Source of the DNA: JBBSAT01 sp046351235
GTDB taxonomy: Bacteria; Myxococcota_A; Polyangia; Polyangiales; Sandaracinaceae
Assembly (NCBI GenBank): GCA_046351235.1
Contig: JAXLYV010000001.1
Span: 1,302,001-1,366,000 of the forward strand
DNA length: 64,000 nt
Reading direction: 5' to 3'
Below, piece by piece: positions 45,334-53,535 of the stretch. The notes under the pieces are model-generated. The model worked only from the letters and a program-made list of their open reading frames with translations. It was not told the origin of the DNA and searched no databases. How positions within the stretch are numbered: position 1 is the stretch's first letter; every line of letters begins with the position of its first letter. Both the position numbers and the translations under genes were made by a program.

Positions 45334-48300
45334 CGCGCCTCCTTACGGCGGCGGAGGGCCAGCGCCATCAAGAGCGAGAGGCCCGCGAGGACGCCGAGGC
45401 CCGACGCACGTGCGCCGATGGCCACGCCGCACGAGAGCCCGCCGGCCGCGAGGACGCGCTGCTCTTCCTCGGGCGGCGGAGGCCGCGTCCCGATCGAGCA
45501 GAGCACCTCGCCGCGATCGTCGACACTGCACGTGCGTCCGCTGGGGCAGTGCGTCGTCACGCAGGGGTTGTCGATGCAGCCCATCGAGGCGACGCAGACC
45601 TGGCCGCGCTCGCACGTGGTGCCGCGGCACGGGCTCGCGCGGCAGGTGCCCTCGTCGCAGTACATGCCCGCCCCGCACGTCACGTCGGCGCAGGGATCGA
45701 GCTCGCAGTCGCCGTTCGCCGCGCAGCGCTGGCCGCTCGGGCAGTCGCCGTCGCCGCACGCGCGCGAGCACGTGCCGTTCTCGCAGGCCTCTGCGCTCGT
45801 GCACGAGACGCCGGTGCAGGGGTCGGTGATGCAGCTACCGCCCACGCAGAGCCGGCCACCGGTGCACCCGGTCGCGTGGCAGTCGACGCAGTTGCCGCCG
45901 ACGCAGGTCTGGGGCGCCGTGCACGTCACGCCCGCGCAGGGATCCACGCAGGTCTCGTTCACGCAGATCTCGTTCGCCGCGCACGTCGCGCAGATCGTGG
46001 GCACGCAGTAGGTGCCGGTGACGCCCGTGGGCATCGAGCAGGCGAAGTCCGGCGGGCACGGGAACTCCTGCGCCGGGTTGCACTCGATGCGGCAAGCACC
46101 CTCGATGCACGCCGAGCCGACCGGGCACGGCGCCTCGTCGTCGCCGACGCCATCACAGTCGTCGTCGAGGCCGTTACAGACTTCGGGGCGCGGCTCGACG
46201 CCGCCGATGCAGCGCAGCATGCCGGCCACGCACTGCATCGTGCCCGGCATGCAGATGCCCATCGACATGCCGCACGCCATCCCGATCGCGGGATCGGTCT
46301 CGTCGACGAGGCCGTTGCAGTCGTCGTCGACGCCGTTGCAGACCTCGGCGCCGGTGGGGGTGCACACCATGCCGGTGCAGGAGAGGCCTTCGTCGATGGC
46401 GTCGTCGCAGTCGTCGTCCATCGCGTTGCAGGTCTCGGTGCTCGGCGCGACGCCGGGCATCGTGAGGTCGCACTCGGTGCCGAGCAGATCGGCCGTGCAC
46501 ACGTAGGTGCCCGTGGACTGGCAGACGCCACGCAGGTCGTCGTGGCAGGCCTGGCCGAGCGCGGGGAAGTCCTCGTCGATGCGCCCGTCGCAGTCGTCGT
46601 CGGCGCCGTTGCAGCGCTCGGTGCGGAGCGAGCCCTCGATGATCGACGTGAGCGCGGGCACGAGGTCGCCCGGCGCGCGCACGAAGGTCGCGGTGGGGCG
46701 CGCGCCGCCGCTGCCGGCCGCGGCGATCGCGTTCAGCTGCGCCTCCTCGGTCGGGAGCACGCTGACCGCGATCACGTACGTCTCGATCCCGTAGGTGCCG
46801 AAGAGGTGGCCGGCCGCGGCGACGGGATCCCCGTTGCAGCTCTCGGCGCCGTCGGTGACGAGGATCACGCTGTAGCTGCGGCACGCGGTCTGCGCGTCGG
46901 TCGACCGGATCGGGACCACGTAGTCCTCGACGGCCTGGAGCGAGCCGGCGAGCGGCGTGGGCCCGGCGCCGCGCACCTCGCAGTCGCCGCCGGCGGTGTG
47001 GTTGCAGAAGTCGCCCGGCGTGGTGCTCGGATCGAACGCGGTCTCGCGTCCGTCGAGCCAGCGCACGAGATCGCGCGTCTCGGTGCCGAAGCCGGAGAGG
47101 ATGTCGGCGCCTCGCCGCGGCGGGCCGCAGCTACCCGAGTAGTGGATGCACTCGTCGCCGTGCGAGATGGCGCGGACGGTGACGTTGCCGCTGCCCTGCG
47201 CCAGCGTGCAGACGACGTTGCCCGTGTTGTCGGTCGGGTTGTCGTAGGTCGCCGGGATGCCGGCGCAGTCGAGCCAGGCCGCGCTCTGGCAGAAGCGGCC
47301 CGCGCCACTCATCGTGGCGCCCGAGTCCTGGTGGTAGCGCGCGAGCGCGAAGTCGATCTCGGGATATGCGCTGATGACCTCGTCGAGCGAGGTGCGCGCG
47401 AGGTAGAGGCGCGAGTCGTTCGGGCGGCCGTCGCCGTCCTGATCGAGACCGGGATGCTCGAGCGATCCGTCGCCGAACGTCGGGCGACCGTTCAGGTCGC
47501 CGAGCATCGAGCCGGAGGTGTCGAGGATGACGGCGATGCGCGGTCGCGCCGCGTCACGCGCGGCGAAGCAGGTCGCGTCGGTGGTCGCCGGCGTGCACGC
47601 GGTGGGCGCGCCGCTCGTGCAGTACGGGAGCGACGTGCGGCACGAGCCGAGACCGCAGGCGATCGTGTCGGTGCCCTCGTCCGTGGTGCCGTCGAAGTCG
47701 TTGTCGTAGCCGTCGCAGATCTCGCCCACGTACGCGCCGTCGAGCTGCAGCTCGCCCGCGCCGCCGCCGGCCTCGCCCGCGCAGATCGGGCACACGCCGC
47801 CGGGCGCGCCTGCCACGTCGAAGGTCGCACCGTACGCGAACGTGGAGGTGCGCGACTGCACGGCGATGATGCCGCCGCCGCCACCGCCGCCGCAGTCGTC
47901 GCAGGTGCCCGACGACTGCGCGCCCGCCGGACAGTCGAGGCGCTCGGTCGAGCTCATCGCCGCGGCGAGCGTGTCGCCGCCGCGACCGCCGCCGGCCGTG
48001 ACGAGCGCCATCGCGCCGACCTGGACCTGATCGCCGACGATGAAGATCGAGCCGCCGGCACCGCCGCCGCCCGAGTCGTTGCCGGTGCCGCAGCCGCGGC
48101 GGCCGTGCGCCGTGACGGTGCCGTCGATCTGGATCGAGCCCGTCGCGCCGCCCGTGAGCGCGACCAGCACGATGCGGCCACCGCCCGCGCCGCCGACCGC
48201 GGGCTGCCCGCCGAAGCCGTCGTTGTCGCGGCAGCCCTTGTCGCCACCGGAGGCGCCGAACTCCACGTCGTAGATCGAGTGCCAGAAGGCCCGCCCGGCG

Positions 48301-48845
48301 ACCGTCGGGGCGCCGTCGTAGTTCCAGCAGCTCGCCTGCGCCGTGCACGCCGTGCCCGTAGCGTCGAGCGAGTTGCCGCAGCTCTCCTCGAACTCTTGCG
48401 GGAACTGGCAGGTGCTCGCGTCGCCGAACACGAAGCAGTCCTTGGTGCCGCGGCCGCCGACGCCGAAGTGGGCGCCGCCGCCGCCCGAGTCGTAGACCGA
48501 ACAGCCGCCGCGCCCGCCCGCAGTCGCGTTCGGCCCACGCCCGTCGGCGCACCGCGGAGTCGAGTAACCGGCGCCGCGGGCGTCGATCGACGAGGTCGCA
48601 TCGACGGTGATCGACGGCGCGATCAGGACGAGGTTGCCGGTGTTGATCCGGTCGGTCCCGTCGAACGGGCGCACGAGCAGCGTCCCGTGGTTGCGGATGA
48701 TGACGTGGTCGTAGCGATGGACGCCGCCGAGGGTCATCGTCGTGTTGTCGACGATCAGATCCTGGGCAGCGGCGATCGCGGGCGCGAGCCACAGCGCGAG
48801 AGCCACGACAGAGAGAGGTACGAGGCCTCGGCGTCCGTACTGCAT
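45330..48845 (-). CDS. Giant exported VWA/MopE-repeat protein with MYXO-CTERM-like tail
   Basis: 1171 aa. Signal peptide (LVPLSVVALALWLAPAIAAAQ). Gly-rich beta part (about 25-390), then a von Willebrand A domain (about 432-700) with MIDAS start ILDTSGSM and VILVTDGAESCNG. Next come several MopE motifs (CNGADDDCDGRIDE, CNAMDDDCDDAIDE, CNGVDDDCNGLVDE, CNGLDDDCDGVGDD) and a run of EGF-like Cys repeats (CTxxxCxxGxC). The end, LSCGVAIGARASGLGVLAG then a hydrophobic helix and RRRKEAR, fits MYXO-CTERM anchoring with its Cys before a membrane segment and basic tail. Probably a large adhesive or scaffolding surface protein paired with the downstream lipoprotein. Confidence 0.88.
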   Translation of the reverse strand: MQYGRRGLVPLSVVALALWLAPAIAAAQDLIVDNTTMTLGGVHRYDHVIIRNHGTLLVRPFDGTDRINTGNLVLIAPSITVDATSSIDARGAGYSTPRCADGRGPNATAGGRGGCSVYDSGGGGAHFGVGGRGTKDCFVFGDASTCQFPQEFEESCGNSLDATGTACTAQASCWNYDGAPTVAGRAFWHSIYDVEFGASGGDKGCRDNDGFGGQPAVGGAGGGRIVLVALTGGATGSIQIDGTVTAHGRRGCGTGNDSGGGGAGGSIFIVGDQVQVGAMALVTAGGGRGGDTLAAAMSSTERLDCPAGAQSSGTCDDCGGGGGGGIIAVQSRTSTFAYGATFDVAGAPGGVCPICAGEAGGGAGELQLDGAYVGEICDGYDNDFDGTTDEGTDTIACGLGSCRTSLPYCTSGAPTACTPATTDATCFAARDAARPRIAVILDTSGSMLGDLNGRPTFGDGSLEHPGLDQDGDGRPNDSRLYLARTSLDEVISAYPEIDFALARYHQDSGATMSGAGRFCQSAAWLDCAGIPATYDNPTDNTGNVVCTLAQGSGNVTVRAISHGDECIHYSGSCGPPRRGADILSGFGTETRDLVRWLDGRETAFDPSTTPGDFCNHTAGGDCEVRGAGPTPLAGSLQAVEDYVVPIRSTDAQTACRSYSVILVTDGAESCNGDPVAAAGHLFGTYGIETYVIAVSVLPTEEAQLNAIAAAGSGGARPTATFVRAPGDLVPALTSIIEGSLRTERCNGADDDCDGRIDEDFPALGQACHDDLRGVCQSTGTYVCTADLLGTECDLTMPGVAPSTETCNAMDDDCDDAIDEGLSCTGMVCTPTGAEVCNGVDDDCNGLVDETDPAIGMACGMSMGICMPGTMQCVAGMLRCIGGVEPRPEVCNGLDDDCDGVGDDEAPCPVGSACIEGACRIECNPAQEFPCPPDFACSMPTGVTGTYCVPTICATCAANEICVNETCVDPCAGVTCTAPQTCVGGNCVDCHATGCTGGRLCVGGSCITDPCTGVSCTSAEACENGTCSRACGDGDCPSGQRCAANGDCELDPCADVTCGAGMYCDEGTCRASPCRGTTCERGQVCVASMGCIDNPCVTTHCPSGRTCSVDDRGEVLCSIGTRPPPPEEEQRVLAAGGLSCGVAIGARASGLGVLAGLSLLMALALRRRKEAR

Positions 48846-48896
48846 CGCTGCATGATGCCGGATCTACTGTCGCGCGGCACGCCCGACCTACCTCGG

Positions 48897-48951
48897 AAAA
48901 ACGACGACGACCGGCGACGCCCGAGCTGCCTCGGTTCGTCCCGGTCGTCGT
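48897..48951 (-). terminator. Terminator of the repeat-peptide gene
   Basis: ACGACGACCGG (48904-48914) pairs with CCGGTCGTCGT (48941-48951); on the minus strand five T residues follow (plus-strand A 48897-48901). It insulates the VWA gene at 48845 from the small gene at 49046. Confidence 0.7.
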
Positions 48952-48979
48952 GGCCCCAACAAGAGCCCGCCCACAAGGA

Positions 48980-49036
48980 GCCCCGTGCGCGGCACGGGGC
49001 GGAGGAGCGCGAAGCAGGCGGATCAGCCGATCCGCC
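48980..49036 (-). other. Two perfect hairpins downstream of the repeat-peptide gene
   Basis: GCCCCGTGC/GCACGGGGC with a GCG loop (48980-49000) and GGCGGATC/GATCCGCC with a 4-nt loop (49017-49036), just after the minus-strand stop at 49046. They may stabilise the transcript 3' end or add to termination. Confidence 0.5.
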
Positions 49037-49045
49037 GCCCGTGGA

Positions 49046-49366
49046 TCAGCAGTGACGGCCAGCGCCAGCCGGATCGTACGGATCGCTGTCCGAGCAGTGA
49101 CGGCCGCAGTGACGGCCACCGCCACCCGGATCGTACGGGTCGCTGTCGCTGCAGCCACCGCCGCAGTGACGGCCGTAACCGCCCGGATCGTAGGGATCGC
49201 TGTCGGAGCATGCGGGCTGCGCGCCCTCCTGCGCCGAAGCCGTGCTCACCGCACCGACGGTCGCGATGGTGGCGCCGACAGCGCCGATCATCCCGACCGC
49301 CGCGCGACGACCAAGCGTCCGCTCGGTCAGGATCTCGTCCATCGTCAGCGTCTTCTTCTCGTTCAT
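49046..49366 (-). CDS. Small exported protein with three Cys/His/Asp repeats
   Basis: 106 aa. The N-terminal 46 residues start MNEKKTLTMDEILTERTLG and contain a twin-arginine pair (LGRRAAVGM), a hydrophobic stretch and ASAQ, so a Tat-type export signal is likely, though it lacks the full consensus. The rest is three repeats of CSDSDPYDPGGxGRHC (Gly-rich spacers GGG and GRH), ending at the last HC. Each unit has two Cys, one His and four Asp. That suits metal binding or a multi-core modified peptide. No modifying enzyme is adjacent; the divergent gene is a DNA methyltransferase. I do not recognise the family. Its own terminator follows. Confidence 0.75.
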   Translation of the reverse strand: MNEKKTLTMDEILTERTLGRRAAVGMIGAVGATIATVGAVSTASAQEGAQPACSDSDPYDPGGYGRHCGGGCSDSDPYDPGGGGRHCGRHCSDSDPYDPAGAGRHC

Positions 49367-49449
49367 GGTCCCGTTCCTCCTCCTCGTGCCGCCTGGCGCG
49401 GCGGGCTCTGACGCGGCAGCGTACTGCCCTATTCAATCGATTCCTAGTC

Positions 49450-49481
49450 GGTTCGAGATTCGCACCGACCGAATCGAAGCC
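49450..49481. other. Imperfect hairpin in the divergent region
   Basis: GATTCG (49457-49462) pairs with CGAATC (49470-49475), with GGTTC/GAA-CC continuing outward. It lies between the start of the repeat-peptide gene (49366) and that of the methyltransferase (49535) and could be an operator. Confidence 0.35.
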
Positions 49482-49534
49482 GTCCTACGACGCTCGTGCC
49501 CGAAGCTTCCTCGGAGGGGCATAGTTCCCGCGCG

Positions 49535-51280
49535 ATGACCCTGATCGAGACCGTGGAGCGCGCTGCGGGCGCGCGCGATGCGTCCCTGCCGGCCCGGGTC
49601 CGAGCGGCCCACGGCGTGGTGCACACGCCGCCCGCCCTCGCGCGATTCATCGCGCGGCAGGCAGCGCCGTGGGGTCGCGAGTCGACGATCCTCGACCCGG
49701 CGTGCGGCCCTGGGATTTTTCTCGCAGCTGCGCTGGAGGTCGGCGGCGTGCCGCCCCGGGAGGTCCTCGGCTGGGACCTCGATGCGGAGGCGATCGCGGG
49801 CGCGCGAGCGCACCTCGGGCCGGCGCTGGCCGAGGCCGGCTGGCCGCTGCGCCTCGTCCACGGCGACGCGCTCGAGGCCGTCCCGCGGGTGCCCGCGGAC
49901 GCGATCGTGCTCGGAAACCCGCCCTGGACGGCGAAGACCGCGAGCCGCGGCGTGACCGACGCGCTCCTCGACGACTTCCGGCGCGACGACCGCGGCGCGC
50001 CCCTCCGGGAGCGCAAGATCGGCGTCCTGAGCGACGCCTACGTGCGCTTCGTGCGCTGGGGCCTCGCCGTGCTCCAGGCCGCGCCGCAGGGCGGCGTGCT
50101 CGCGATGGTGGTCAACAGCTCGTTCCTCGACGGGCGCGTGCACCGCGGGATGCGCGCGTGCCTGGCGCGCGAGCTCGATCGGATCGACCTCTTCGATCTC
50201 GGGGGCTCGGCGCTCGTGGCCAAGCAGGGAGCGCGCGACGAGAACGTGTTCGGCGTGCGGCCGGGCGCGGTGGTGCTCGTCGGCCGCCGCGATCCCGGCC
50301 ACCGCGTCTCGATCGAAGCGCGCGCCACGCGCCTGCGCGGCACGCGTGCCGAGAAGCTCGACGCTCTCGCCACGCTCGACGCGCGCACGGCCACCGCCCT
50401 TCCTCTCGAGCCACCTCTGTATCGCTTCGTGCCGCGCACGAGCGAGGCGCTGCCCGAGACTTGGCCCACGATCGAGGCCTGGATGCCGTGGAGCCGCGAG
50501 GGCGTGCAGACCAACCGCGACGAGCTCTGCGTCGATCGCGATCGCGACGCCCTGCTCGCGCGCGTGCGGGCCTTCCTCGCGGCGCCCGATCCTCGGCTCG
50601 CGCGCGCGCACTTCGATCCCGCCCTCGCCGCCGCGCGCCTGCGCGAGGAGGGCGAGCCCCTCGGGCGCTTCGTCGTGCCGATCGCCTATCGCCCCTTCGA
50701 TCGGCGCTGGCTCTTCGCGCATCCCGCGCTCTGCCACCGGCCCCGCGCCGAGATCGCCTCCGCGCTCGCACACGGCCCGCTCGCGCTCGTGACGGCGTTC
50801 AAGGATCGCGGCGAGCGCCCCTTCGCGCACCTCGGGATCGTCGACGCGATCGCCGACAACTGCTGGCTCTCCGCGCGCTCGTCGTGTCGCGCGCGCCTCG
50901 TGCCCCTGTCCACGCCCGCGGGCAGCGAGAACGTGGGCGCCGAGATCCGCGCGCGGTGGGCGGAGGTCGCCGGCGCCCCGCCGAGCGCGCGGGAGGTGCT
51001 CTGCTGGATCGCCGCCCACCTCGGCGCCCCGCGCTTCCAGGCCCGCTTCGACGAAGCGCTCCGCACGGGGCCACTGCGCATTCCCCTTCCCCGCGATCGC
51101 GCGGCGCTCCAGCGCGGCGTGGGGGCCGGCGAGGCGCTCGCGCGCGCGTTCCTCGGGCCCGAAGCGACCGGTCTCGTGCCGCGCGGGCTGACGATCGGGC
51201 ACCACACGCTCCCCGCGTCGCGCCGGGCCGCCGGCATCGCGCGCGCCCAGGAAGAGGCCGACGCCGCTTTCGGCGCGTGA
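49535..51280 (+). CDS. Solitary N6-adenine DNA methyltransferase with type ISP-like specificity region
   Basis: 581 aa from ATG 49535; a GTG at 49496 is an alternative. SAM-binding motif I DPACGPGIFLAAAL (about 54-67) and catalytic motif IV GNPPW near 128 mark an amino-methyltransferase of the gamma class. The C-terminal half has IAYRPFDRRWLFAHPALCHRPRAEIA, like the specificity domain of type ISP enzymes such as LlaGI/LlaBIII. The helicase-nuclease part of those enzymes is absent here and next door. So it is an orphan methylase, perhaps epigenetic, or a remnant of a restriction system. SEGxSRA-rich upstream sequence includes GGAGGGG 15 nt before the ATG. Confidence 0.85.
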   Translation: MTLIETVERAAGARDASLPARVRAAHGVVHTPPALARFIARQAAPWGRESTILDPACGPGIFLAAALEVGGVPPREVLGWDLDAEAIAGARAHLGPALAEAGWPLRLVHGDALEAVPRVPADAIVLGNPPWTAKTASRGVTDALLDDFRRDDRGAPLRERKIGVLSDAYVRFVRWGLAVLQAAPQGGVLAMVVNSSFLDGRVHRGMRACLARELDRIDLFDLGGSALVAKQGARDENVFGVRPGAVVLVGRRDPGHRVSIEARATRLRGTRAEKLDALATLDARTATALPLEPPLYRFVPRTSEALPETWPTIEAWMPWSREGVQTNRDELCVDRDRDALLARVRAFLAAPDPRLARAHFDPALAAARLREEGEPLGRFVVPIAYRPFDRRWLFAHPALCHRPRAEIASALAHGPLALVTAFKDRGERPFAHLGIVDAIADNCWLSARSSCRARLVPLSTPAGSENVGAEIRARWAEVAGAPPSAREVLCWIAAHLGAPRFQARFDEALRTGPLRIPLPRDRAALQRGVGAGEALARAFLGPEATGLVPRGLTIGHHTLPASRRAAGIARAQEEADAAFGA

Positions 51281-51312
51281 TCTCGCGGATCGTCCCCTGG
51301 TAGGCTCGCCTC

Positions 51313-53022
51313 ATGATGGGCCGCTCCCCCCGCTCGCTTCGCCTCTTGCCCGCGCTCGTGCTCGCCCCCGCCCTCTCGACGCCCGGATGCGTCGCGCCTT
51401 CGGCGGGCGCACGCGGCATCGCGCTCGACGATCCGCTGGGGCTCGTCCACGACGTCGCCGCGGCGGGCAACCCGCTGCGCGTGTACGTGGTGCCGGCCTC
51501 CGACTACGCGTGCAACACGTCGACCGGCCTCACGACGCCGGACATCCCCGACGCCGAGGTCGGCACCGTGGGAGCGATCGTCGACGGCGAGGCGATGATC
51601 ATGGGCGATGCAGCGTCCTTGACCGCCACCGTGCCCGTGGGCGACTGGACCGTGCTCGTGCGCGGCAAGGGCACCGATCCCGTGAGCGGCCGGATGAACC
51701 GCATCATCGCGACCGGCTGCGCGACCGTGAACGGGCTCGGCGCGAGCGAGACGCGCAGCGTCTCGATCACGCTCTTGCCGCTCCACGACATGGGCATGTG
51801 CGGCGACGGGACGCTGAGCCCCGACGAGCAGTGCGAGCCGCCCTCGGCGGGCCAGTGCGACGCGACCTGTCACACGACGGCCTTCGCGCTCCACAACAAC
51901 CCGGCGGGCACGTTCCCCGCCGGCGCGCGCTCGCACGTGCGCATGGCCTCGGCGACCGGGCAGCGCATCGCGGCCGCCTACAATGCGGGCAACGCGGACG
52001 TGGCGCTGCGCATGCTCGACACCGACGGCGCTTCGATCACCACCCCGCCGCGCCTCGAGCGCGACGACGCGCTCGACGTGCTCGGCATGTCGCAGCCCGG
52101 CGCGCAGCTGGGCGGCGCGCCCGCGATGGCCGCCGACGGCCACTTCGCCATCGCGATGGAGAACTACTTCACGGCCGGCGGCGACGGCGGCGACGTGGTG
52201 GTGGAGTTCTTCTCGCGCGATCGCGACGCGATGGCCATCACGCCCGTCCGGCAGAACGTGATGGGCACCCAGCTCGCCCCGAGCGCGGCGTACGCGGGGA
52301 CCGGCGCGCTCATGGTCGTGTTCGAGGACTCGGCGAGCGCGACCGGACTCTCGGGCCGCGTGTTCGCGACGAACGCGACGACCGCGAGCGGCAGCGAGGC
52401 CTTCCCGGTCGGCGGTGCGACCTCGGGCGCGCGGCATCCGATCGTCGCGGGCCTGCCCTCCGGCTTCGTGGTGGCCTTCGGCGCGGGCGGCGACGTCTTC
52501 GTGCAGCGCTTCGCGGCCGACGGGACCGCGATGGACGCGACCGCGATCGCGGTGGTCGAGGGCGCCGACGCCGCCGACGTGCAGGACGAGCCCTTCGTCG
52601 CGGCCAGCTCCGACGGCAGCTTCCTCGTCGCATGGACCGAGCACGGCTCGGCGAACGGAGACGGGAACGGGACGACGGCCCGCGCGCGCGCCTTCACGAC
52701 GGCGGGCGCTCCGGCCGGCGCGGCGCTGGTGCTGCCGAGCGAGACGGCCTCGCAGGCCGGCGATCAGACCGCGCCCACGGTGGCCGCCGCGGATGGCCGC
52801 TACCTCGTGGCCTGGGTGGGCCAGGGCGGCGTGCGCGCGCGCGTCGTGTCGAGCACGGGCACCGCGCTGCCGAACCGCGAGCAGCCGCAGACGGCGGGGG
52901 ACTTCTCGATCGCGACCGCCGGCGCGGCGCCGTGGGCGGTGGCGATGGGCGCGAGCCCGGCGTCGTGGCTCATCGGCTACGAGAACGGCGGCGAGGTGTC
53001 GGCTCGGCGGATCCCGCGCTGA
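51313..53022 (+). CDS. Secreted lipoprotein, beta-rich
   Basis: 569 aa. Signal peptide with lipobox STPGC (Cys26). ATG codons at 51313 and 51316 are equivalent. A short Cys-containing region (CGDGTLSPDEQCEPPSAGQCDATC, about 173-196) resembles the Myxococcus Cys-rich repeat. After that the protein is a series of beta strands of WT/VAWTExG type (GYVVAF, FLVAWTEHG, RYLVAWVGQGG), as in YD/WD-like propellers of exported proteins. No catalytic motif seen. Function unknown. It stands alone between the methylase and the convergent thioesterase gene. Confidence 0.75.
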   Translation: MMGRSPRSLRLLPALVLAPALSTPGCVAPSAGARGIALDDPLGLVHDVAAAGNPLRVYVVPASDYACNTSTGLTTPDIPDAEVGTVGAIVDGEAMIMGDAASLTATVPVGDWTVLVRGKGTDPVSGRMNRIIATGCATVNGLGASETRSVSITLLPLHDMGMCGDGTLSPDEQCEPPSAGQCDATCHTTAFALHNNPAGTFPAGARSHVRMASATGQRIAAAYNAGNADVALRMLDTDGASITTPPRLERDDALDVLGMSQPGAQLGGAPAMAADGHFAIAMENYFTAGGDGGDVVVEFFSRDRDAMAITPVRQNVMGTQLAPSAAYAGTGALMVVFEDSASATGLSGRVFATNATTASGSEAFPVGGATSGARHPIVAGLPSGFVVAFGAGGDVFVQRFAADGTAMDATAIAVVEGADAADVQDEPFVAASSDGSFLVAWTEHGSANGDGNGTTARARAFTTAGAPAGAALVLPSETASQAGDQTAPTVAAADGRYLVAWVGQGGVRARVVSSTGTALPNREQPQTAGDFSIATAGAAPWAVAMGASPASWLIGYENGGEVSARRIPR

Positions 53023-53053
53023 GCCCTGCTCGGCCCGCCTTCGATTTCGACCT

Positions 53054-53509
53054 TCAGCCCGCCTTCGCCGCCACCGCCTTCGTCTGGGCGACGAGCGGCT
53101 CGACGGCGCGCCGGAAGCGCTCACTCCACTCGGCCGGCTTGAACGACGCCGGGTCGAGCCGCACGAGCCGCGTCTTGCCGACCGCGTACACGAGGTCGCC
53201 GTGGCGCCCCTTCACGCTGGCGTCGATCACGAAGCTCGTGCGCCCGAGGTGCGAAGGCGAGAGCTCCACGACCAGCTCGCCTTCGCCGCGCACGGGCGCG
53301 AGGTACTCGATCTCGTGCGCGGCGACCACGTGGAACTTGTCGGGGTTCGTGGCGAGATCGTCCTCCCATCGGAACCCGAGCGCCTGGAAGAGCTCGCCGC
53401 GCGCGCGCTCCATGAAGAGCACGTAGCGCACGTTGTGCAGGATGTTCAGCGCGTCGAGGTCGTCGAAGTAGACGCGCTGCGTGGACCGGTACGGGCTCGA
53501 GAGGCTCAC
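53054..53509 (-). CDS. 4-hydroxybenzoyl-CoA thioesterase-fold protein
   Basis: 151 aa from GTG 53509, the only start before the conserved part. The opening RVYFDDLDALNILHNVRYVLFMERARGELF follows the hotdog-fold thioesterase pattern of YbgC/4HBT enzymes, with the catalytic Asp in DDLDALN (usual GHVNN is replaced by ILHNV). Then YLAPVRGEGELVVELSPSHLG and GDLVYAVGKTRLVRLD. It hydrolyses acyl-CoA or acyl-ACP thioesters in the cytoplasm. It lies 26 nt after the dihaem lipoprotein gene on the same strand. No Shine-Dalgarno is evident. Confidence 0.85.
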   Translation of the reverse strand: MSLSSPYRSTQRVYFDDLDALNILHNVRYVLFMERARGELFQALGFRWEDDLATNPDKFHVVAAHEIEYLAPVRGEGELVVELSPSHLGRTSFVIDASVKGRHGDLVYAVGKTRLVRLDPASFKPAEWSERFRRAVEPLVAQTKAVAAKAG

Positions 53510-53535
53510 GCGCCGGTCATGACACGCCGCGTGCG

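Noticed and set aside
49046..49210. The three repeats as a CRISPR or integron-type array
   Set aside because: The units are in frame, coding and joined by short Gly-rich codons, with no spacers or associated genes.
49450..49481. A GGTTCGA-containing hairpin resembling a tRNA T-arm
   Set aside because: The flanks of the loop do not form a 5-bp T-stem, and no acceptor, D or anticodon arm is present.
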